Assembly: GCA_029777145.1 (NCBI GenBank)
Contig: JAKOSS010000052.1
Span: forward strand, 1 to 6,267
DNA from: Acidobacteriota bacterium
Lineage (GTDB): Bacteria; Acidobacteriota; Blastocatellia; Pyrinomonadales; Pyrinomonadaceae
DNA length: 6,267 nt
Reading direction: 5' to 3'
Positions 1 to 6,267 of this stretch are shown piece after piece. Below the pieces are notes generated by a model. The model had not been told where the DNA came from. It saw only the letters and a list, made by a program, of their open reading frames with translations, and ran no database searches. The stretch's first letter is position 1. The number at the start of each line of letters is the position of its first letter. A program made the position numbers and the translations under genes.

Positions 1-3000
1 ACGCCGTTCGAAAAAGTCGTGTTCAGCGGTGACGCGCTCGTGTCGGCGATCTCTGACTTGGCGATGCTGTCGTCGAACCCGATCACCGTCGTTGTCGGCG
101 CGCCGGCGGCGATATCGAATTCGAGGGTCAGCAACTGCCGGGTTCCGGCCGTGAACGGAGAAGTCAGTGCTTTGTCGATCAACACGCCTAGCTTTCCGAC
201 GTTTGACTGGCTGTCGTTGAAGGTGATCGCCGCGCCGACCGCATCGGTACCGGCGCTGATGTTCGCCGGATTGCTGAGCACGCCCGGATCGAATGTCAGC
301 GTGAATCCGGCACCGACCTCGTCTCCCTGCGATTCGAGTTCGATCCCGACGATCAGTTTGTCCGCGATCCGGTCGATCCGAACGGGCCTGATCTCGCGCG
401 GTAGCAGATTCGCGCTCCGTCCGTCCTTTGTCGCCGCCGAGAATGGTGAAAAGGCGTTCGGGCCGATCGCTTCGGCGAGCGGATCGAGTCCGTCAACAAA
501 TCGACGCGTTTGGATGACGTCCGCGATCGTCAGCGATCCGTCGCCGCCGTCAGCGAGCGGCGCCGTGTCGGCTCGCTGAAATTCGTTGTACTGAAGATCC
601 GTGTCGAGTTTCGCGACGAACCGCCGTGACTGGACGACGTCGTTCGCATCGACCGTGCCGTCGCTTCCGCCAGGGCGCGGCGAAAGATCGGCCTCCGTAT
701 TTCCGCCGAGCGTCGTGATCTCCGCGTCGGGGACCGTCGGCGGCGATTCGACGTTTCCGGCATTGTCGCGGGCGAGCGAATAGAACCTGTAATTCGTTCC
801 CCATTTTCCGCGATAAAGCACGCTCGTCTCGGTGGTTTCGGCCAGAAACGGGGTATACGGCCCGCCGTCCACCGAAACGAAAACATCGAAGCCCTTCAGC
901 CCCGAACCCGTCGGATCGTCCTGTCCGGACAGCTGCAAGGAAATGTCCGGATCATCGGTCGTCGGCAGAAGCGGACCGATCGCGCTCGTCGGAATCCCGC
1001 TGTCGAGCAGATTCGTCGTCGCGTTAGTCGCGATCGCTTCGTTCTCGTCGAAGACGATCGACGCGAGATTGCTGATCTCGGTCCGCGTCGGCTGGCCGGC
1101 CGTCGGCTCGATCGTGAACGTCACATAGCCTTCGCCGTCGCCGTTCTCGTTGTTCGGCGGCAGGATCCCCTCGTCGGCGCCGAGCGGCGCCTCGCCGGTT
1201 GCCGGATCGATCGCCTGAATGATCCAAAAGATCCGGCCGTTGACCAGATCAAGCCCGGCCGTGATGTCGGCCTTTAGATTGCCGACGTCGTCGTCGAGCT
1301 GGACCCTTTGCTGGTAGAACGCCTGGTTTTCGGGCACGACGTAGCGGTACTGTTTGAAGCCGATCTCGCGCAACCTGACGGTCCGCGGATCGAGCGTTGC
1401 CGGCAGTGAGTCGGTGATCGCGATCCGCTGCGCCGGCGCTGTCGCGGACGATAAGTTCTCGAAATTTATTCGATAGAGCAGCGGTTGGTTCACGGGAACG
1501 AACTTTTCCGGTCCCCAGCCGTCGGGCCCCAGCTTCTCGTTCGGGTCGAACGCGCCACGAGTCTCGACAAAAAGTTCGTGGTATTTGTTGACGCAATCCC
1601 ACATTTGCTTGATCAACTTGGCAACGGTGATCGCGATTCTTGCACCCTGAAGCCACGGTATTCGTTTACCCGCACATTCGACAAGATCCAGTGCCATGTC
1701 GGCTAATGCGTATCCGGTGTTTGAAACGACGGCGTTGCTGTTTGCATAGTCACCGTAGGCGTCGGTCGTCAGTTGCAAGCCAGCCAGCGTTGCCGAGTCG
1801 GCGATCCAGAACCCGGCAGTTTTCAGCAGCTGAAAGCATGGATCCTTGATGGAGAATCCAATCAATTCACTCGCGATCGTATACGCCAACTGGCGCATGA
1901 ATTCAAAAACGCATAAACCGATGTCGTTGACGTTGTTTTCGGGCCTGAGACTCGCAACACTATTGCCATTTATCTGAATTTGGTCCAATCCGATACGGAG
2001 CAGGTCTGGAAACGAGGGAAGCACTCCAGCCTGCAAGTTGAAGCTGTTACCCGGAACATCGATCTCAAGATTGACCCTGGCGGTCGATTTCGCACGTAGG
2101 AGCGGTATCCAGAGCATTAGAAATCTCTTTCCGTCGACGTCGTAATGTAGCGGAATCTCCGAGGTGACCGTCCCCGGTGGGAACGCCCCTTCGGCATACT
2201 CGATAAAATTGGTCCGATCGATCTCGTAATTGAACTGGCCGGACATACCAATGATGAAGGGGACCGCGATCGCATCATTAATGCCGTCGTTCGTTGCCGT
2301 GAACGTGTACCGAAGCCGCGACGGCACCGGCCGCACGGTGGTCGGACCAATGATCCCCGCCCGCAGTGAGTATCCGCCACCAGCGACGATCTCAAATCCG
2401 GTAGGAAGCGTTACGGTGCTTTGGTCGGGATTCGTGACGACTACGTCGTATGTTCCAGGCGTCTTTCCCGTCAGATCGAAGATTGCCGTAAGTCGGTTGA
2501 CCGAGTTCGCGGACCGGGCTTGTAAGATTTCAGAATCGTCGGCAGCAACCAACTTCGCCGTCGCACCATTTTGAAATTTTGCCCCATCGATCACAAGCGA
2601 TGCCAGACCGTTGTTGCCGGCACTTGTGGGCGTAACTTGTCTTACCGAGAACGGAATGACCTCAGCCTTGATCGTTATGTTCTGGCCGGAACCGAGGTTC
2701 TTCTCGTCCGGTTTCTTCTCTACGATCTTTTCGGGCTTTTCGGGTGCCTTCCTGAAGTCGTCGCGGAACGAATTCGGAATGAAATCGTTCGTGACGAGCG
2801 AGTAGTAATTGCCGTCGCCGGATTCGGGTACGACGTTCTCCTGATTCGCCTCGCCGGGGCGCGTGCCCTGGAAATCGTAATCGGCGCGGCTGACGATCGA
2901 GTTGAACTTGGTGAAAAGCTCGTTCGACGATCCCTGCTCGCCGAGCAGCGATACCAGAAGCGTCTCGCCGGTCGGCGGATCGAATTTGAAAACCTTCTTG

Positions 3001-6000
3001 CCGTTCCCGACGATCGTCGTGTTGAGCGGCGTGTTCATCGTCAGTTCGGTGATCTCGACCGTCGTCGGCGTCGCCGCTACCGAGACGTTGTTCGCCTCGT
3101 TCGCCTCGCGCACGACGTTCCGCGCGTCCGTGCGCACGATGACGTAGTAATCGCCTTCCTCGACGAATATGTTGAACGCGTTGAGAAACTCGGTGTAGGT
3201 TTCGCCGACGTTCACCGTCGAAGGATCGCGGTCTTTCGTGCCGACGAGTACGTCGCCCGAATCCCAAAACTGATCGCGTGAAAGATAGATCGAATCGCGC
3301 CATGCACCGATCGCGACATCCGGTCCGGAGTTTTGGACCGTCCACGAGATCAGCGCCGGATTATCTAGATTGATCGTCGCCGGCGCGGCGATGTTCGTGA
3401 CGTTGAGATCGGCCGGCGGCGGAAGCTGGACGTTGACGGCAAAGGGCGCGGCGATGTTGTTCGTCTCGTCGCTCTCGGAGACGACGTTGTTGCGGTCCGT
3501 GTAAACGAGGACGTAATAGTCGCCCGTTAGCCCGCTCGGGATCGCGAACGATCCGGAGCGCTGATAGTTCGCCCCTCCTGTCAATCCGGTGGTCCAGTTG
3601 AGGAATCCAAGCTGCGAATCGTTCGCATCGAGCACCGTGTCGCGCGACAGATAGACGTAATCGGTCCAAAGCGTTGAGAGCGTCGGACTCGTGCCGGTGT
3701 TCGTCACGGTCCACGACACGTTGACGGCGCGGCCCGCGTAAACGGGCGTCGAGACCGTCACGTTCGACGATTGCAGGTCAACGCCCGGAGCGGTGACGCT
3801 GATCGGGATCGAGGCCTTGACGTTGTTCGATTCGAACTGGTCGCCGGGTAGTCCTTCGGCGATGTTGTTGTACGCATCCGCCGCGACCAGGATGTAATAG
3901 GATCCCGCCGGTTTGTTGGGGATAAATACCTGCTTCTGCCGTTGGTAGGTCTCGCCGCCCGCGAGGATCTGTATGATCAACTCCTGTCCGATCGGGAGAT
4001 CGCCGGTGTTCAGCACCGGATCCGTCGAAATGAATATCCGGTCCTGCCAACCGGCCGAATTCGAATTCATCGCCTGGCCGATGTTGTGTCCGGTCCACTG
4101 AACATTGATCATCGTCCCGACCTGCGCGGTCGGCGGCACGGTGACGTCGTCGATGATCAGATCCGGGAGATTGTTCGAGACCGTGAAGGGCGCCGAATTG
4201 GCCGTGTTGTTGCCCTCTAACCCGCATTCGGGGACGACATCGTTTGCATCAGTCTGGAAGAGTATATAGTACTCACCGTCCATGAACGCCGGTAAGGTGA
4301 CAGTCAAATTGGCGGTGTAACTTGAACCGCCCGCAAGCGGGCCTTGCCTGATAAATTGTCCGATCGGCTGCGGCGGCAGTCCGGAGTTCGAAATAAGCGT
4401 CAGTCGATCTGTCCATCCCGGGTTGTCCGCCGATGCGCCGTTGTTCGTCACCGTGAAGCTGATCGGGACCGCCTGGCCCGGTTGCGTGATCGCCGGGATT
4501 TGAAGGTCCGTGATCTGAAGATCGGCCGGATTCGAGACGAGATCGATCTGCCGCGGAGCGCTTGCGTTATTCGCTTCGGCGTTCAGGTTCGGGTCGAATT
4601 CGAAGATCAGGTCCGTGTAGTCCGTGACGGCGAAAATGTAGTAAGTGCCGCTCAGGCAATCCGGGATCCGGACATTGAGTTCGATGTTCGTTTCTTCGCC
4701 CGCCGGCATCCCGTTCCGGATCGCGGTCCGTCCGAGAAGCGTGTCGTTCGGGTCAAAGGTCTGGTCGGACGAAAGATAGATCGCGTCGTAGAAACTGCCA
4801 GGAACGCCAAACGCGCCCTGATTCTTCGAGGTGTAGCTGACGGTTATGAATTTTCCGCTTTCGGCGTTCGCCGGAGCGTTCGCTTCGCCGACGACGATCA
4901 GGTCGGGCGGCGCGACGAGCACGTTCATCGGCGATCCGGGCTGCGTTTCATCGTATCCGACGTTGTTCGTTTCGTTCGTGAACTCGTAGATATCGTTGAA
5001 CGCGTCGGTGACGACAAAGACGTACCATTCACCCTCAATGTCGTACGGCAACCTGACGAATTGCGGAACTTGACCGCTCGAATCGAGCGTGTTCGCGTTG
5101 TACGTCTGGTTCGGCGCCAACTCGCCGCCATGGCCGGCGGTGAAAAGGAGTCGGTCGTTGTTCGGGTCGAGAGTCGCGTCCCGCGAGAGATAAACGCGGT
5201 CGCGCCAGCCTTTGAAATTCCCGTCGTTGTTACGTTCGTTGCTGCCGTTTCCTTGATTCCGGACCGTCCAATCGATCTGGATCGGCGCGCCGGCGAACGC
5301 CTGCGCCGGAGCCTGAACGCTCTCGACGACATAGTCCGGCAGCGGCGGCACGTTGAGCGTGACGGCCTTCGAGAATAGATTGTTGGTCTCATTCTCCTCG
5401 TTGACATTGTTCAACTGATCCGTCACGACGTGGAAATAGTACGCTCCGGTCAATCCGGCCGGGATCTTGACGTTGACCGACGCGATATAGCTCTCGCCGG
5501 CATTGAGCGCGCTGACGCTGGTCGAATCGGCGAGGAAGACCGCGCCGCCGATGCCTGTCGGGCTCGTGCCGACATAGACGCGGTCCTTCCATTGCGGCGT
5601 GTTCGTCGGTCCGAGGCCGTTGTTCGTGGCAGTCCATTGCACGGTCACCGTCTGGTTGAAGAACGCGGTCGCCGGCGCCGTGATGTTCGTGACCTCTAGG
5701 TCCGGCCGCTGGAGACGCGTGACCGTGACCGGATGGAAGCGGACGTTGTTGTCTTCATTGACGCCTTCGTCGATCTGCGGCGGATCGTCGGTCTTGACAT
5801 AAATGAAGTAATTGCCGGTCTGCGTGATCGAATTCGTCGGGATCGTGACGTTCTGGATCCGATTTGCCGGCGTCGCCGCGGCGAGCCCGCCCGTCAACGG
5901 AAATGTTCCGATCAGGACGTCGTTGCCGACCTGATCGTCGAGTGAAAAATAGACGCGGTCGATGAACGCTCCGGCGTTGCGGTTTCCGGCGTTGGTATCG

Positions 6001-6267
6001 GTCCAGCCGAGCGCGAACGGCGTGTCCGAATCCACTTGCGGCGGCGACGACGTCGAAGTCACCTGAAGATCGGGAACGCGATATTCGAATCCCGTCGAAC
6101 TGAACGTCGTGTTGTTGGTCTCGCCCGTTCCGCCCGGCTGTCCTTCGTGAACCGAGTCTTCATAATCGACGCGGACATAGAAGAACGCGTTGCCGGTCGG
6201 CGTGACCGGCGTCGTCGGGATCGTGACGTTGACCGACTTCGAATCGGTCTGGCCCGGATTCAGGACC
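1..6267 (-). CDS. Giant multidomain CARDB-repeat surface/secreted protein with C-terminal dockerin-like and cohesin-like modules (partial at both ends)
   Basis: One uninterrupted reading frame of 2088 codons crosses the window; both start and stop are outside. Domains in order, by fragment residue: CARDB tail 1-64; eight CARDB repeats 65-1070; PPC-like domain 1071-1204 with a charged insert at 1169-1195; IPT/TIG-like 1205-1294; unassigned beta-rich 1295-1449; helical segment with four Cys 1450-1570; DUF7619/DUF11-like 1571-1755; Fn3-like 1756-1852; dockerin-like 1859-1929; cohesin-like 1960-2088. The reading is supported by strictly periodic 'PDL...W(T)VxNxG...DRVYLS...G(D/E)YYxxVxTD...E..NN' motifs, which only this frame gives. 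Only six cysteines are present. I see no catalytic motif, no long hydrophobic membrane span and no signal peptide in this part. The likely role is extracellular adhesion, matrix or scaffold, inferred from the modules and not shown directly. Such proteins are usually exported by Sec, but the sorting route cannot be read here. Neighbouring genes are not visible. Confidence 0.95.
3..389 (-). other. Cohesin-like domain, cut by the window edge
   Basis: Fragment residues 1960-2088, unfinished. Strands include 'LIVGIELESQGDEVGAGFTL', 'TFDPGVLSNPANISAGTD', 'KLGVLIDKALTSPFTAGTRQ', 'LLTLEFDIAAGAP' and 'TTTVIGFDDSIAK'. The 'v.v.l.sqG.e.a.gftL.FDP.vL' opening and the 'aG...l.tl.F.v......t.i.F.d' ending are the cohesin pattern, a nine-stranded jelly-roll of about 140 residues; only the last strand seems to be missing. 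It follows the dockerin-like module with a linker of about 30 residues. The partner and whether it docks in cis or trans are unknown. Confidence 0.7.
480..692 (-). other. Dockerin-like duplicated module with weakened calcium loops
   Basis: Fragment residues 1859-1929. Two copies are visible: 'SDGTVDANDVVQSRRFVAKL' and 'GDGSLTIADVIQTRRFVDGL', separated by 'DTDLQYNEFQRADTAPLAD'. The 'DGxxxxxDV.Q.RRFV' repeat is the loop-helix unit of type I dockerins, which bind calcium and dock onto cohesins. In both copies the DG and the loop-end Asp are kept, but loop positions 1 and 3 (normally Asp and Asn/Asp) are Pro/Gly and Ala/Gly, so calcium binding may be weak or different. The layout matches a dockerin-like subfamily with an 'EFQRAD' linker that I recall from giant CARDB proteins. 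Confidence 0.75.
711..1001 (-). other. Fibronectin type III / Ig-like domain
   Basis: Fragment residues 1756-1852. The strands 'ISLQLSGQDDPTGSGLKGF', 'DVFVSVDGGPYTPFL', 'TSVLYRGKWGTNYRFYSLA' and 'RDNAGNVES' give the familiar 'W.G.D..SG...Y.v.vs.dGG.y....' to 'G..Y.F...A.D.AGN.E' pattern. In the opening element the usual Trp is Leu. About 97 residues, which is normal for the fold. It is a spacer between the DPNEK domain and the dockerin-like module. Confidence 0.75.
1002..1556 (-). other. DUF7619/DUF11-like 'DPNEK' conserved beta domain
   Basis: Fragment residues 1571-1755. It opens 'GAFDPNEKLGPDGWG', followed by 'LLYRINFENLSSATAPAQR', 'IAITDSLPATLDPRTVRL', 'NGRIFWIIQAIDPATGEAP', 'DGEGYVTFTIEP', and closes with 'ISNLASIVFDENEAIAT'. 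The 'DPN(D/E)K...L.Y.I.FEN...A.APAQ.V.I.D.L' signature and the 'N.A.I.FD.NE.I.T' ending are hallmarks of the DUF11/DUF7619 conserved-repeat beta-sandwich class found near the C-terminus of large exported proteins. The role is structural. The family name is given from memory; the motif reading is direct. Confidence 0.75.
1557..1919 (-). other. Helical, four-cysteine segment inside the beta protein
   Basis: Fragment residues 1450-1570. Its composition differs from the rest: long amphipathic runs such as 'FEFMRQLAYTIASELIGF', 'DPCFQLLKTAGFWIADSA', 'GYALADMALDLVECAG' and 'ARIAITVAKLIKQMWDCVNK' read as alpha helices. Four of the six cysteines in the window lie here (codons 1911-1913, 1836-1838, 1674-1676, 1593-1595), allowing two disulfides. 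No run is long and apolar enough to be an obvious membrane span. By hand count GC over 1561-1980 is about 50%, against about 61% over 1261-1560. Function is unknown. The boundary with the DPNEK domain at 1556 is sharp. Confidence 0.6.
1920..2384 (-). other. Beta-rich domain of unassigned family
   Basis: Fragment residues 1295-1449. Alternating hydrophobic strands ('SRLRYTFTATNDG', 'AVPFIIGMSGQF', 'KRFLMLWIPLL', 'ARVNLEIDVPG') suggest another beta-sandwich. 'YTFTATNDG' echoes the 'W.v.N.G' strand of CARDB, and a stretch of Asn/Pro at the end ('RPENNVNDI') leads into the helical segment. I do not recognise a named family. It may be a diverged CARDB or DUF11-type unit that bridges the IPT and DPNEK domains. 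Confidence 0.5.
2385..2654 (-). other. IPT/TIG-like Ig-fold domain
   Basis: Fragment residues 1205-1294. It shows the IPT/TIG pattern of a 'VTPTSAGNNG' opening, an 'ASLVIDGAKFQNGATAKLV' strand pair with the typical 'I.G.xF' core, then 'LTAIFDLTGKTPGTYDVVV' and 'TNPD' with a closing strand to 'GFEIV'. IPT/TIG domains are about 80-95 residues and serve as spacers or adhesive units in bacterial surface proteins, and the length here fits. It follows the PPC-like domain directly. Confidence 0.75.
2655..3056 (-). other. PPC-like beta domain following the CARDB array
   Basis: Fragment residues 1071-1204. Visible landmarks are 'GKKVFKFDPPTGETLLVSL', a 'SNELFTKF' strand, 'ADYDF', 'NQENVVPES' and 'GNYYSLV', followed after an insert by 'NITIKAEVIPFS'. 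The order (a 'G..v.F.f..p.Gx.L.v.L' strand, an 'NELF' strand, then 'G.YY.LV') resembles the pre-peptidase C-terminal (PPC) type jelly-roll that often follows CARDB repeats in giant secreted proteins. In other bacteria PPC domains flank secreted proteases, but no protease is visible here and a structural role is more likely. Assignment to PPC rather than another beta-sandwich is inference from the motif pattern. Confidence 0.6.
2682..2762 (-). other. Lys/Glu/Pro-rich charged insert inside the PPC-like domain
   Basis: Fragment residues 1169-1195. The core 'RKAPEKPEKIVEKKPDEK' has six Lys, one Arg, four Glu, one Asp and three Pro in 18 residues, and ends in a Gly/Ser spacer. It sits between the 'GNYYSLV' strand and the 'NITIKAEVIPFS' strand, where I would expect a short hairpin. 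It is probably an exposed disordered loop or hinge. Local GC is near 48% on the plus-strand line 2701-2760. No function can be assigned. Confidence 0.6.
3057..6266 (-). repeat. Tandem array of CARDB-type beta-sandwich repeats (one partial plus eight complete)
   Basis: Protein-level repeats, each opening with 'PDL', 'ADL' or 'VDL' and closing with an acidic stretch ending in 'NN'. Units by plus-strand position: tail 6075-6266; R1 5706-6074; R2 5340-5705; R3 4908-5339; R4 4530-4907; R5 4167-4529; R6 3783-4166; R7 3414-3782; R8 3057-3413. Lengths are 123, 122, 144, 126, 121, 128, 123 and 119 residues. Shared landmarks are a 'WTVxNxG'-type strand (e.g. R3, R7, R8), a 'W.DRVYLS.D' strand (R3 'WRDRVYLSRD', R7 'YVYLSRD'), a 'LDxND..LG' loop (R4, R7), and a 'G.YYI.V.TD' strand followed by 'NNV'. 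CARDB (cell adhesion related domain in bacteria, also called APHP) is an Ig-like fold found in large bacterial surface proteins. The repeats are diverged in sequence, so the array is old and not a recent DNA duplication. Unit boundaries are good to a few residues. Confidence 0.9.

Noticed and set aside
19..579. Plus-strand open frame of 186 codons starting with ATG
   Set aside because: Antisense to the dockerin-like and cohesin-like modules. Its Ser/Ala/Pro-rich translation is what reverse reading of Asp/Gly/Arg codons in a GC-rich gene gives.
1640..1849. Short plus-strand frame in the lower-GC segment that could suggest a small inserted gene
   Set aside because: The minus-strand frame is unbroken through it with sensible helical sequence. 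The plus-strand translation is Arg/Ser-rich and shows no ribosome binding site or family motif.
2571..3281. Plus-strand open frame of 236 codons, and an overlapping minus-strand frame of 227 codons at 2662-3345
   Set aside because: Both overlap the PPC-like domain and repeats R8 to IPT of the real frame. The first is in register antisense, the second is a shifted frame. Neither translation resembles a protein family.
4344..5378. Long plus-strand open frame of 344 codons rich in Arg, Asp and Val
   Set aside because: It is exactly in codon register opposite the real gene. It stays open because the real gene rarely uses TTA, CTA and TCA there. Its translation is Arg-rich without any domain pattern, while the minus strand gives clean CARDB repeats.
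3057..6120. Regularly spaced 'acgttgtt(c/g)'-type plus-strand motifs about 360-430 bases apart, suggestive of direct repeats
   Set aside because: They are the reverse complement of codons for the conserved Asn-Asn that closes each CARDB repeat. Spacing equals the domain length, and the sequence between is diverged coding DNA, so this is not a CRISPR array or a mobile-element repeat.

Overview
The whole window is the inside of one very large protein gene read on the minus strand. In the register where codons occupy plus-strand triplets beginning at positions divisible by three (top codon 6264-6266, bottom codon 3-5), I translated every line by eye. I found 2088 consecutive sense codons with no stop. 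Neither the start codon nor the stop codon lies in the window, so the complete protein is longer than 2088 residues. I see no intergenic DNA, RNA gene, promoter, terminator, mobile element or CRISPR array. Residue numbers below count from the first complete codon at 6266, not from the true N-terminus.

Layout in protein order (right to left on the plus strand): the tail of one CARDB-type repeat (6075-6266); eight complete CARDB-type beta-sandwich repeats of about 119-144 residues (3057-6074); a PPC-like beta domain interrupted by a Lys/Glu/Pro-rich stretch (2655-3056); an IPT/TIG-like Ig fold (2385-2654); an unassigned beta-rich domain (1920-2384); a helical segment holding four cysteines (1557-1919); a DUF7619/DUF11-like 'DPNEK' beta domain (1002-1556); an Fn3-like domain (711-1001); a two-copy dockerin-like module (480-692); and a cohesin-like domain that runs off the left edge (3-389).

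The protein looks like an exported or cell-surface giant adhesin or matrix-type protein: almost entirely beta-sandwich modules, few cysteines, and terminal modules of a family known for protein-protein docking. No catalytic domain is visible in this part. The signal peptide and any anchoring or sorting signal would lie outside the window.

The organism is probably an environmental Gram-negative-type bacterium with moderately high GC (about 55-65% over most of the window). The combination of CARDB repeats, the DPN(E/D)K domain, the 'EFQRAD' dockerin-like pair and a following cohesin-like domain recalls giant proteins I associate with Acidobacteriota (Blastocatellia/Pyrinomonadales-like), and also with Chloroflexota or other environmental phyla. 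That placement is inference from memory. The most interesting parts are dockerin-like and cohesin-like modules side by side in one chain, the lower-GC cysteine-bearing helical island inside an otherwise all-beta protein, and the charged insert inside the PPC-like fold.
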